From contig NZ_QFRJ01000009.1 of assembly GCF_003143775.1 (NCBI RefSeq), positions 1 to 64,000 of the forward strand: a stretch of DNA of 64,000 bases, read 5' to 3'. The notes beneath the pieces were generated by a model. The model searched no databases. It was not told where the DNA came from and saw only the letters and a program-made list of their open reading frames with translations. Origin of the DNA: Brumimicrobium oceani (GTDB lineage Bacteria; Bacteroidota; Bacteroidia; Flavobacteriales_D; Crocinitomicaceae). Shown here in pieces: positions 55,788-64,000 of this stretch. The translations under genes were made by a program, and so were the position numbers. Every line of letters starts with the position of its first letter. Within the stretch, counting starts at the first letter, position 1.

Positions 55788-56939
55788 TTAGCCTTCAATT
55801 CCTTCTTTGGGTTTATCATAATCTGGTCTATCTTCTGGAGCCATGTGAATCGTCCTTTGAGGAAAAGGAATTTTAATACCATTCTGTTTAAATAAACGGT
55901 CTATTTCGAAACGTATTTCCGATTTATAGTATTCTGCAAACCACTTTTGATTGGCCCAAAAAAGCAGTTCCATTTCTAAAGCGTATTCTCCAAAATTCAA
56001 GATTCGTACTGTTACAGGTCGTTTCTTACTCACTTCTGGATGACTTAAGGCAGCTTGTTTTAAAAGTTTTTTCACCAATTCGGTGTCTGTTCCATACGCC
56101 ACTCTCAGCGTGATATGAAAACGTGTATGTCCTGCGCTAAATGACCAGTTTTCTATTTGGTCTTGCGTGAGCAAAGAGTTGGGTATAATTAATGTATTTC
56201 CGTCGCGGGTTTCCACTTTTGTTGTACGCACATTTATTTTGAGAATTCGTCCTATAATTTCCTCTCCAGTTACTGGACTGAATAACCTCACAATATCTCC
56301 CACTTTTATGGTTCCTTCAAAAAGCAAAACAATTCCCGAAACCATATCTCGGAACATTCCTTGAAGACCTAAACCCAATGCCGCAAAGATAGCAGCAGAA
56401 CCCACCAAAAGTCCACTTAAATCGGTGAAAACAACTTGTAGCGAAAAGAAAGTGGCCAGCACATAAATGATGTATTTTGCGAATTGAATGTAAACAAATC
56501 GCGTTCCCTCATCGAAGTTGTCATTGTCTTTAAATCTGCGATCGATAAAAAGTCTAAAAAGGTTAATTAGAAAACGTGAAATTGCAAAAACGAAAATAAT
56601 GGTGAGTACATCCATCATGCTCAAATGGAACTGTTCATCGGCTAATTTTGGAACGATGTCATAACTCAAAAACTCTCTGATGGAAATTTCTTCATTTTCT
56701 AGTCGAAACGCCTGAAAACCGGCGATAAAAGCTCCAGCAATCAGCACTTGATTCAGTACCTTAAGAATAGTGATTCTTGTTCCCTTAATTTTGATGTTCG
56801 GCTTTTTTAAATGCCTTTTGAGCATTCTTTTTATGAACTTATTCAAAATAAGCGTTAGGGCTATAGTAACCAACCAGATCAATACAATCCAGAAGGATGC
56901 AGTGTAAGGACCTATTTTAAATTCGAAAAATAATAACAT
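55788..56939 (-). CDS. Mechanosensitive ion channel (MscS family)
   Basis: A 383-residue protein with three N-terminal membrane segments, then the pore and beta domain (LVGSAAIFAALGLGLQGMFRDMVSGIVLLFEGTIKVGDIV near residue 180-220) and a C-terminal alpha/beta domain (RIIHTHxx-like VRILNFGEYALEMELLFW). It opens under membrane tension. It follows dnaG by 9 nt; a connection to replication is not implied. Confidence 0.95.
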   Translation of the reverse strand: MLLFFEFKIGPYTASFWIVLIWLVTIALTLILNKFIKRMLKRHLKKPNIKIKGTRITILKVLNQVLIAGAFIAGFQAFRLENEEISIREFLSYDIVPKLADEQFHLSMMDVLTIIFVFAISRFLINLFRLFIDRRFKDNDNFDEGTRFVYIQFAKYIIYVLATFFSLQVVFTDLSGLLVGSAAIFAALGLGLQGMFRDMVSGIVLLFEGTIKVGDIVRLFSPVTGEEIIGRILKINVRTTKVETRDGNTLIIPNSLLTQDQIENWSFSAGHTRFHITLRVAYGTDTELVKKLLKQAALSHPEVSKKRPVTVRILNFGEYALEMELLFWANQKWFAEYYKSEIRFEIDRLFKQNGIKIPFPQRTIHMAPEDRPDYDKPKEGIEG

Positions 56940-56948
56940 CTTACTAAA

Positions 56949-58976
56949 TTAAACGATTATTCTGCCTAATTGATGTGCGAAGGAACTTTTTATTTTCTCA
57001 AGTAACATTTGTTCCTTTAGCAACTCCATCAATTTATCGCTTTCATCATTGCCTATTCCTTTTAGCTCCTCCTGAATATCTTGGATTCTTCGCATGACCA
57101 CAGAGTTTTTGAAAGCATAAAGCGACTCCTTTACAGCTTGTGCCAATTTATGAATCTCTTCGGTTGTTTCTATTTTGTAGGTGTTTAACCACTGACGGCT
57201 TAATTCGTATCTGGGCGACAAAATATCTGTAACGAATTTCACTATCTCAGGGTCTTCATGTCTTAAAAAACGGGCTGCTTCATAGAAAATATTGTCCTTT
57301 AGTCCTTGCTGACACAATTGATAAATCTTTTGAAATAATGGATTATGAAATCCTAAATCATCTCGTTCCAATTCTGAAATAATTAACTCCGCAGCACTCA
57401 CATCAATTGACTCTTGGGCATCACTTTCAGCCTCTCCTTCTATCTCAATGGCACGACTTCCATACAACACCAAAATGCGAATTAAATCTAACTCTTGATC
57501 ATAGAAATGGCGTTTGTTTGGATCAACTTTTTTTATCGCTTCTCCCGGAAATTCTCCGAAAGCTTCCATGGGCATCTCTCCTTCGTCCTCATAGTTTGGT
57601 GCACTTACGGGTGAAGGTGAGGGAGAAGGAGAGGAAGGAGTTGTTCTTTTTCTCGGGTTATTCAGTGCTTTTCGGCGAATCGCATTGAGCTCGTTGAGTA
57701 AAGTTTCTTCTTTAAAGTCAAATTGTGCCGCCGTTTGTTTGAGGTAAACAGACCGTGTAATGCTGTCTGGAATTAAGGCAATGGAACCCACAATTTCCTT
57801 AATTAAACCAGCGCGCTGAATAGGGTCATTTTCTGTTCCTTTCAGCAGTACATCCGTTTTAAAACCAACAAAATCTTTTTGATTCTCAGCTAAATATTTT
57901 TTTAATTCATCTGTTCCCACACTTTTCGCAAAAGAATCAGGGTCTTCTCCTTCTGGAAAAAGGCAGACTTTAACCGTCATTCCTTCTTCCAAAAGCAAAT
58001 CTATTCCTCGAAAAGATGCTTTGATTCCCGCAGGGTCACTATCGTAGAGAACAGTAATATTTTGCGTATACCGTTGAATTAATTTTATTTGCCCTTTCGT
58101 AAGTGAAGTTCCACTGCTGGACACCACGTTTTCAACCCCAGCTTGCGCCATGCTGATGACGTCTGTGTAACCTTCTACCAAAAAACAATTGTCTTGTTTA
58201 ATGATTTCACTTTTGGCAAAATAAATTCCATAAAGCACCTTACTTTTGTCGTAAAGAATACTTTCTGGAGAGTTAAAATATTTGGCTGTTTTAGAATTGG
58301 TTTGGAGTGTTCTACCACCAAAACCCAGTACTTTTCCAGAAACGGAATGAATTGGAAACATAACCCTTCCGCTGAAAAAATCGAAGCGTCTATCATTACT
58401 GGTTTTTGTTAAACCAAGTTGTTCTAAATATTTTTGTTTGTACCCTTTTTCTATGGCCGTTTCAGTGAAAGACTTTTCATTTCTGGGACAATAACCCAAT
58501 TGAAATTTATCGATAGTACTTTCTGTAAAACCTCTTTCTTTAAAATAAGAATAACCTATCGCCTTGCCTTCGGAGGAGCTTTTTATACTTTCTGCAAAGA
58601 AATCTCTGGCATAAGAATTAATTATCTGTAAACTTTCTCTTTCGGAAAGTTCTTGCTGCTCCTCTGGAGTTAAAGGCTTTTCTTCTGGTAATTGAATATT
58701 GTATTTGTCGGCCAACCAACGCAAGGCTTCGGGATAGCTGAACTGCTCCAATTCCATTAAAAAGGAAACCGCTGTTCCTCCTTTTCCCGTCGAAAAACAT
58801 TTGAAAATTTGCTTGGCCGGACTTACCATAAAAGAAGGTGTTCGTTCCTCCGTAAATGGACTTAACCCTTTAAAATTTGATCCTGACTTTTTTAATTGCA
58901 CATACTCACCAATCACCTCCTCGATGCGAGCGGTGTTCATGATTTCATCGATGATATGCGAAGGAATTCTAGACAT
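56949..58976 (-). CDS. dnaG: DNA primase
   Basis: It makes RNA primers for replication. The 675-residue protein has the N-terminal CHC2-like fold, the TOPRIM core with VEGYTDVISMAQAG (residues about 265-280) and YDSDPAGIKASFRGIDLLLEEG (about 310-330), and a helicase-binding C-terminus. Of the four usual zinc ligands only C60 remains: positions 39, 42 and 63 are S, T and T, so the ribbon probably does not bind zinc. It lies 6 nt after a YwqK-like lipoprotein and 9 nt before mscS. Confidence 0.97.
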   Translation of the reverse strand: MSRIPSHIIDEIMNTARIEEVIGEYVQLKKSGSNFKGLSPFTEERTPSFMVSPAKQIFKCFSTGKGGTAVSFLMELEQFSYPEALRWLADKYNIQLPEEKPLTPEEQQELSERESLQIINSYARDFFAESIKSSSEGKAIGYSYFKERGFTESTIDKFQLGYCPRNEKSFTETAIEKGYKQKYLEQLGLTKTSNDRRFDFFSGRVMFPIHSVSGKVLGFGGRTLQTNSKTAKYFNSPESILYDKSKVLYGIYFAKSEIIKQDNCFLVEGYTDVISMAQAGVENVVSSSGTSLTKGQIKLIQRYTQNITVLYDSDPAGIKASFRGIDLLLEEGMTVKVCLFPEGEDPDSFAKSVGTDELKKYLAENQKDFVGFKTDVLLKGTENDPIQRAGLIKEIVGSIALIPDSITRSVYLKQTAAQFDFKEETLLNELNAIRRKALNNPRKRTTPSSPSPSPSPVSAPNYEDEGEMPMEAFGEFPGEAIKKVDPNKRHFYDQELDLIRILVLYGSRAIEIEGEAESDAQESIDVSAAELIISELERDDLGFHNPLFQKIYQLCQQGLKDNIFYEAARFLRHEDPEIVKFVTDILSPRYELSRQWLNTYKIETTEEIHKLAQAVKESLYAFKNSVVMRRIQDIQEELKGIGNDESDKLMELLKEQMLLEKIKSSFAHQLGRIIV

Positions 58977-58982
58977 TATAAT

Positions 58983-59399
58983 TTACAGCTTAGAATAATC
59001 TTTAGTTTCGGTTAGCTGGCCTTCCTCGTTATAGAACTTCCAAACTCCTATAGGTTCGTCATTCAAATATTCACCTGAATAATGAACAGCTCCATTTGGA
59101 TGCTTCACAATGGTATGTCCATCTTTCAAGCCATCCTTATAAACAACGATTGACAATTCTACGCCAAGTTCCGAAAAATATTTCCAAACCCCAACGCGCT
59201 CACCATCTTTGTTTTTTCTTCCTGTAATTTTCAATTGCTTATGCCCAGGATACCATTCCGTATACCTTCCATTATCGTCTTGTGAAACCAAAGGTCTTGT
59301 TTCCATCTTCACCTCTGGCCTTTTCGGTTTTTCGGCTTCATCAGCACAAGCTGACCAAACCATTAAAATTAACACTAAAAAAAAGTACTTTTTCATCAT
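58983..59399 (-). CDS. MORN/YwqK-repeat lipoprotein
   Basis: A 138-residue lipoprotein (lipid Cys18 in LMVWSACADEA) with YwqK/MORN-like repeats: EWYPGHKQLKITGRKNKDGE, VGVWKYFSELG, GHTIVKHPNGAVHYSGEYLN and VGVWKFYNEEGQ-like sequence at the end. The repeat usually forms a beta sheet scaffold. The annotation 'antitoxin YwqK' in databases does not mean it is part of a toxin system; no toxin is beside it. Function unknown. Confidence 0.85.
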   Translation of the reverse strand: MMKKYFFLVLILMVWSACADEAEKPKRPEVKMETRPLVSQDDNGRYTEWYPGHKQLKITGRKNKDGERVGVWKYFSELGVELSIVVYKDGLKDGHTIVKHPNGAVHYSGEYLNDEPIGVWKFYNEEGQLTETKDYSKL

Positions 59400-59570
59400 T
59401 TTACTGTTTCCGATTATTGTTTACAAAAATACGTTATTTATTGAATGAACTAAAGCTACATCCTATTTTGCTTAAAAAGCTAAGGTTAAAATGTTCTTTG
59501 TGAAAGTGATAATTTTCTAAAAGACACATAGCACTAACGAAACTTTCTCTATGGAAATAATTAGGGTATT

Positions 59571-60893
59571 CTAATCTTCGAATAATAACTCTTTGACCTG
59601 TTTTTTCTCGCTTTGTAATTCATGAAGCGCTTCTTTATGGTCTATCATCAAGAACATATATCTCCATTTATAACTAATATGGGTTAAATATTTAAAAAAC
59701 CAGTAGGTAAACATTCCGATTAAAGGCATTAATAAAACATAAATAAGCATTAAACCCCATGAAAAGTCAAGTAGATAGTGCACTAAAAGAGCGAATCCTG
59801 TGTAGCTTAATGGGTATAGCACTATTCCTACAAGAATAGCCAATGGCGCATAATATTCAATATCTGTAGACAATTTAGGAACCAACCAATCGGTAAAAAG
59901 GTATTGCAAATAATTATGAATCAGACCAAAAATGGCCAAAGGAAGCGCAACTAAAATAAAAACAACAGAGGTGAAAATCTGTCTCAAAAAAAGTCTAGAT
60001 CTGAATTTCCTATCTAGAAAATCGGCTCGAATTTTCATTTTCTCTAACTTCCAATCCATGGATTTAATGCGCTGCTTTAATTCATCTATTCTCCAAGGCT
60101 GAACCAACTTCAATTCATCTATTTTATTCTTTATCTCCTTGAGCTCACTCACTTGCCGTTGAACTCCTTTTTCATCTGAAGGAATGTATTTGGTATTCAG
60201 AACTTTATAAATATCATCCAATAACTCTTCTTCATCCTTGGTTTCTGTGGTAACCAATACTTTTTCTAATCTGTCTCTAAATTGATCTGTTAAACTGCGC
60301 ACCGCTTTTCTCTTATCCTTTAAATACAGCTCGTAATGATCCATGACACCTCTGGGCTGGTCGATATCAATCAAAATATTACTTCTGAATTTTTCAGGTT
60401 GAGAATAATTAATTCCCACAGCAACAACTTGTAAATCTAGATTACTATCATTTAACCTTTCCGTTTCTAGGGCTATTCTTGCCGTACCAGTTTTCAACTC
60501 ACGAAGAACCTTCTCTTTGTAGGATGTTCCTTCAGGAAAAATCACTAAAGTTTTTCCTTCGCTTAAGACCTTATAACATTCGCTTAAAGAATCATTATTA
60601 TCTACGCCATCAGTTACGCCTTCACCTCTTCTATTGATGGGAATCATCTTTAAACTGCGCAGTAATTTCAATTTAAATTTCGAATCAAACAAAGTGGCTT
60701 TAGCCATGTAATAAATAGGCTGATTACATATCATACCAATTACCCAAGCATCCATTAAGGTATTTGGATGATTGGCAATTATGATCATTGGCTTCTTTCC
60801 GTTGGATAGATTCCCTCTGTTATTCACCCGTATTTCTTTGTAATACAAGCGAATTCCAACACCAATTATAAATTTTAATATGCGATAGAGCAT
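59571..60893 (-). CDS. 1-acylglycerol-3-phosphate acyltransferase-like membrane protein
   Basis: The ATG at 60893 (MLYRILKFIIGVGIRLYYKE) is used; an upstream ATG would add 56 unlike residues through a hydrophobic stretch. The 440-residue protein has the PlsC-type motif NHPNTLMDAW with H42 and D48, an HX5D spacing as in the eukaryotic GPAT-like branch rather than HX4D, and FPEGTSYKEK. Three or more membrane helices and a coiled linker follow. It probably acylates lysophosphatidic acid or a related lipid. Confidence 0.9.
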   Translation of the reverse strand: MLYRILKFIIGVGIRLYYKEIRVNNRGNLSNGKKPMIIIANHPNTLMDAWVIGMICNQPIYYMAKATLFDSKFKLKLLRSLKMIPINRRGEGVTDGVDNNDSLSECYKVLSEGKTLVIFPEGTSYKEKVLRELKTGTARIALETERLNDSNLDLQVVAVGINYSQPEKFRSNILIDIDQPRGVMDHYELYLKDKRKAVRSLTDQFRDRLEKVLVTTETKDEEELLDDIYKVLNTKYIPSDEKGVQRQVSELKEIKNKIDELKLVQPWRIDELKQRIKSMDWKLEKMKIRADFLDRKFRSRLFLRQIFTSVVFILVALPLAIFGLIHNYLQYLFTDWLVPKLSTDIEYYAPLAILVGIVLYPLSYTGFALLVHYLLDFSWGLMLIYVLLMPLIGMFTYWFFKYLTHISYKWRYMFLMIDHKEALHELQSEKKQVKELLFED

Positions 60894-61051
60894 GTGTTTT
60901 TTTTTGGACAAGTTAATGAAAAAAATAATTACACATGAATTAAGAATACTCTCAAAAATAGTCTCCATCAAAACATTGAACAAAGAGATAATGTAAGGAC
61001 GATTCGCAATTGCCCCTTCTAAATCATCAAAGCAAAAACCCAAAAACAAAA

Positions 61052-61083
61052 AAACCTCCAAAAGCCAAAACTCACGGAGGTTT
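61052..61083 (-). terminator. Hairpin terminator after the S74/T9SS gene
   Basis: AAACCTCC (61052-61059) pairs with GGAGGTTT (61076-61083); the minus strand continues in TTTTTTTG. It lies 74 nt past the stop. Confidence 0.8.
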
Positions 61084-61156
61084 CTATTATGAAAAAATAC
61101 AATTTAAAATTATCAATTATGCCACCCTATCGCGTTAAACACTAATAATTAATTAT

Positions 61157-62680
61157 TTACCTAACAATCATCCGCTTAGACATAATCTCCTGTCCATTTC
61201 TTGTAAGTGAATAAATAAACATTCCTTTACCAATCTCAGATGCTAAAACTGTAACTTCTCCTTTGTTTTCGTTAATTGGATAATCCTTCACAAATCCTCC
61301 ATTCAAGTTGAAAATAGTAATTGAAGCTTGATTAACCTCAGCCGCCAATTGATAACGAATCACCGTTCTATCATTAAAAGGATTCGGGATATTTTGTTCC
61401 ATAGCGTAGTCTGAAACTTCACGACTGTCTTGAACTAGACTTTGTCTAATTTTGTCGTTGGCTTTGTATTCTGCTAATTCTTCGCTAACAGTTGTTAATT
61501 CCTCTCGAACTGATGCTATTTCATTAACTAGTTCCGTATTTAACTCTTGAATTCCTGCTGTTAAAACAGAGATTAAACCAGTGTAGTTAATGGCTTTGTA
61601 AGAAATATCAGAAGCTATTTTACCATTTTCGTCAAAAATTGGTTGAGTTACGTCTTTCGTCAATTCAGGGAATACCTCTGCCATTTCTTGCGAAATGAAA
61701 CCGTGTTGGTTTGTCTCAGGAAGTGCGATACCGTCTGTTTTGTTATACGAGTAAGTTACTGGACGCAATTGGGAAATTCTTTCGAGTGCGCTTTTTTCAT
61801 TATTGATATTGTTTTTCAATTTCTCGTCTGAGGGAAGAAAAGCCCCTGCTGTAGTGACAACATCTCCATTGAAATAACCTGCATGACGATTATTTCCAGA
61901 TGCTTGAGCATCTCCATAAATTGCAGCACTAAACTGGGTGTTTGGATGTGTTTTTCCAAGAACTCCAATTGAGTTTTGTGAACTACTAGCGTCTACAAAT
62001 ATACCTGTTGAGCTTTGATTTCCATTAACTGCAATAATCATTCCTGTACCAAAATCCAAATGCTCCACTGTAATCTCCGCACCGATATTCGGCGCTCCTA
62101 GGCTCGTTTGATTTACACTTCTAATCGAAAAGCCTTTTTGACCGAACTGGGTATCAATACCAACCTTGGGAGAATCCGCCGGGTCGTCGCCAAATGGATT
62201 TGATGTATCGATGTTCTCTCCAAAATAAGTGTTTCCATTAAGCGGTGTCATTGAAGCCACTAAAATGTTAACCTGCGGATTATTCGGGCTACCAAAACCT
62301 CTCCCCACACGAAATTCTAGATTCCGAGCAGTTGAGCCCCCATTGTGAATCCATTGAATACGAGGTTTAGCTGGACTTGCATCTGTATAACCCGTCACAA
62401 ATGCACTTTCCCTATACTGAAAGCGAGAGCCATAGAAAACTTGACTTCCAGCATCCACCTGACCTAATGACATCCATTGATTATTCAGACCAAAATCAAA
62501 ATTAGATCCTTGATTAAGTTGAGTTATTGCTCCTGTTTTAAAACGAAATACCTCCTGAGTGCCTAGAGAAGATCCTAAAGACCCCATAACCTCAGTGATG
62601 CTGTTCTGACTTAGATTATTACTTTGACCAAAAGCAAACGGTATTGTAAATAAACTTGTGAATAAAAGTACTTTTTTCAT
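61157..62680 (-). CDS. Secreted protein with S74 chaperone domain and T9SS sorting domain
   Basis: A 507-residue protein with signal peptide (MKKVLLFTSLFTIPFAFG), an unrecognised beta-rich N-terminal region, and a Peptidase_S74 intramolecular chaperone domain (SDEKLKNNINNEKSALERIS, GFISQEMAEVFPEL, about residues 278-370), then a coiled-coil stretch and a type A sorting domain (NIPNPFNDRTVIRYQL). S74 domains drive trimerisation of fibrous proteins such as phage tailspikes; here the domain is followed by a T9SS signal, so it may be a trimeric surface fibre. This reading of its function is inference. Confidence 0.9.
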   Translation of the reverse strand: MKKVLLFTSLFTIPFAFGQSNNLSQNSITEVMGSLGSSLGTQEVFRFKTGAITQLNQGSNFDFGLNNQWMSLGQVDAGSQVFYGSRFQYRESAFVTGYTDASPAKPRIQWIHNGGSTARNLEFRVGRGFGSPNNPQVNILVASMTPLNGNTYFGENIDTSNPFGDDPADSPKVGIDTQFGQKGFSIRSVNQTSLGAPNIGAEITVEHLDFGTGMIIAVNGNQSSTGIFVDASSSQNSIGVLGKTHPNTQFSAAIYGDAQASGNNRHAGYFNGDVVTTAGAFLPSDEKLKNNINNEKSALERISQLRPVTYSYNKTDGIALPETNQHGFISQEMAEVFPELTKDVTQPIFDENGKIASDISYKAINYTGLISVLTAGIQELNTELVNEIASVREELTTVSEELAEYKANDKIRQSLVQDSREVSDYAMEQNIPNPFNDRTVIRYQLAAEVNQASITIFNLNGGFVKDYPINENKGEVTVLASEIGKGMFIYSLTRNGQEIMSKRMIVR

Positions 62681-62765
62681 AACATAATGATTTTGTGAAG
62701 TCTAAAGCTCATAAAAAAAAAACAGATATAACAAAATAAAAAACGACTATTTATAGTTTTTCCTT

Positions 62766-62796
62766 TTGCGAGTTCACCAAATTAATACTACATTTG
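62766..62796 (+). promoter_or_regulatory. Bacteroidota promoter with near-leaderless start
   Basis: TTG at 62766-62768 and TACATTTG at 62789-62796 match -33 TTG / -7 TAnnTTTG with a 20-nt spacer. The ATG of the next gene is at 62802, within the expected initiation zone. Confidence 0.75.
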
Positions 62797-62801
62797 AAGC
62801 T

Positions 62802-64000
62802 ATGGGTGTAAATAAACACATACTTATTGGGCTAACGCTACTTGTATTATTGGTTTCAAACAAGCTTGTTGGGCAAGTCGTTATTAGCACACCTATCACG
62901 CTTTACCAACAATTCAATGGCAAATACGATTACACCGTAATTGGTAATACTCATAATACAGCAGATAATTGGCAGCTAAGTCCTCCTACTCCCTGTCAAA
63001 TGTTAACAACGTCCTCTGCATCACTAAATTTATCAACTGGACAATCTGTGGTTGGCGCCTATTTGATTTGGAGCGGTATAGGTGACGGGACGGGAACAAC
63101 TGTCTCTTTGAATGGCAATTCAATTTTCCCTGATATTTTAAATCTTGGAAATGCACAACCCCCTTTTTTCACATACTTTTCTGCTGTCAAAGACATCACA
63201 AGTTATGTTCAGAATTTTGGAAATGGTATTTACCAAATCTCGAATTTTGACTTGAATCCGATTATTAGTGGTTATTGTAGTAATTGGGTATACTATTCAG
63301 GATGGAACATAATTGTGGTATATTCTGATAACACCCTACCTAATAATCAATTAAATATTTATGACGGGTTTCAATTACTTTTTGGTAGTTCAAACAGCGC
63401 TATTACTTTCCCAATTAACAATCTAAATATAACAAACACCGTCAATGCTACCCTTTCATGTCTTTCTTGGAATGGAAGTCCTAATTTATTTTTTGGAGAA
63501 TCATTTGCTATCAATGGAGACACCTTGAGTAACGCACAAAACCCTGCCAATAACCTTTTTAATGGCACAGATAGCTTTTCAGGAAGTAATATAAGTTGGA
63601 ATAGAGACGTCGATAAATTTGATATTAGCAACTCTATCAATATTGGAGACTTATCAGCGACAATTGATGTAACTTCTCTATACCTGCGATTAATCTCCAA
63701 CATCATTACCTCCATCCCCTCAGAACTCCCAGACGCCACAATCAATATAGACACCATCACCGGTCAAGACCTCTGCAACAACCAAAACCTATCAATAGAT
63801 TTCAAAGTGCTAAACGTAAATTCCAACGACACTCTGCCTGCAGGAACTCCTGTTTCACTTTATGCCAACAACACTATTTTTTTAGGAACTGTTCTCACGC
63901 CCTCAGAAATTCTAATCGGAGACAGTTTAGCCATGTCGGCAAGTGTTACAATTCCTACAAATATTGCTAGTCCTTTTGATTTAAGCATTATCGCCAACCA
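62802..64000 (+). CDS. Large secreted protein, 5' part (gliding-associated C-terminal type likely)
   Basis: An open frame from 62802 runs out of the window with no stop in 399 codons. The product has a signal peptide (MGVNKHILIGLTLLVLLVSN), then SGQSVVGAYLIWSGIGDGTG-like sequence and a repeated beta-rich region (WVYYSGWNIIVVYSDNTLPN, TPVSLYANNTIFLGTVL). It resembles the N-terminal part of large Bacteroidota surface proteins that carry DUF3344-like and immunoglobulin-like domains and end in a gliding-motility C-terminal sorting domain, which would be off the edge. Assignment is by resemblance only. Confidence 0.8.
   Translation, partial: MGVNKHILIGLTLLVLLVSNKLVGQVVISTPITLYQQFNGKYDYTVIGNTHNTADNWQLSPPTPCQMLTTSSASLNLSTGQSVVGAYLIWSGIGDGTGTTVSLNGNSIFPDILNLGNAQPPFFTYFSAVKDITSYVQNFGNGIYQISNFDLNPIISGYCSNWVYYSGWNIIVVYSDNTLPNNQLNIYDGFQLLFGSSNSAITFPINNLNITNTVNATLSCLSWNGSPNLFFGESFAINGDTLSNAQNPANNLFNGTDSFSGSNISWNRDVDKFDISNSINIGDLSATIDVTSLYLRLISNIITSIPSELPDATINIDTITGQDLCNNQNLSIDFKVLNVNSNDTLPAGTPVSLYANNTIFLGTVLTPSEILIGDSLAMSASVTIPTNIASPFDLSIIAN

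Noticed and set aside
58983..59399. Toxin-antitoxin pair involving the YwqK-like protein
   Set aside because: The protein is a secreted lipoprotein with MORN-like repeats, and dnaG is the neighbour; no toxin gene is present.
1..64000. tRNA, rRNA or transposase genes
   Set aside because: I read the intergenic regions and saw no cloverleaf, rRNA or transposase pattern; a covariance search would be decisive for small RNAs.

Overview
The window looks like a chromosomal segment of a low-GC, Gram-negative member of the Bacteroidota, most likely Flavobacteriales. The evidence is many secreted proteins with C-terminal type IX secretion (T9SS) sorting domains (YPNP motifs), Bacteroidota-only families (DUF4270, DUF3098, the short GT5 'glycogen synthase'), promoters with the TAnnTTTG -7 box, a TonB-dependent receptor with a carboxypeptidase-like N-terminal domain, and a DnaG with the zinc ligands mostly lost. 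No rRNA, tRNA, CRISPR array or transposase was found.

Layout. 1-5434 (minus): a giant secreted adhesin-like gene running off the left edge, built of five fibronectin-III-like modules and at least ten 51-residue repeats, with a probable one-base frameshift near 5119. 6122-10935 (minus): operon of a GT5 synthase, a DUF4270 lipoprotein, glmS and an SDR protein lacking the catalytic Tyr/Lys; panC and ribE lie on the other side of a divergent intergenic region. 12701-18791 (minus): four T9SS-type secreted genes including a large metzincin-like/beta-helix protein and one truncated N-terminal fragment. 19306-26604 (minus): a small secreted protein, metF, ispD, queA, a DUF389 membrane protein, truB, DUF3098 and ftsX. 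26935-34690: YceI lipoprotein, HAD phosphatase, methylmalonyl-CoA epimerase, a peptide-type solute-binding lipoprotein next to a TonB receptor, and a secreted esterase. 34769-37974: ASCH-like protein, PLP decarboxylase, glycosyltransferase, followed by a tandem intergenic repeat array. 38583-45145 (minus): an autoregulated tetR-tolC-mfp-RND efflux operon with a perfect 14-bp-arm operator candidate. 45385-47674: rnhA and recJ.

47998-51021 is the most unusual region: a 3.0-kb unit carrying an Xre-type controller and a single-chain restriction-modification-specificity protein, bounded by a perfect 12-bp inverted repeat. Inside each boundary lies a homologous hairpin whose two copies keep the same architecture through compensatory base changes. 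This resembles a gene cassette bounded by folded-DNA recombination or structural elements, but no integrase is in the window and the classical attC core consensus was not matched.

51336-62680 (minus): msrA, fhs, two paralogous tandem lipoproteins, an MscS channel, dnaG, a YwqK-like lipoprotein, an acyltransferase and an S74-chaperone/T9SS protein. The window ends in the start of another large secreted protein on the plus strand with a near-leaderless promoter. Start codons were adjusted where a signal peptide, conserved N-terminus or promoter decided them.
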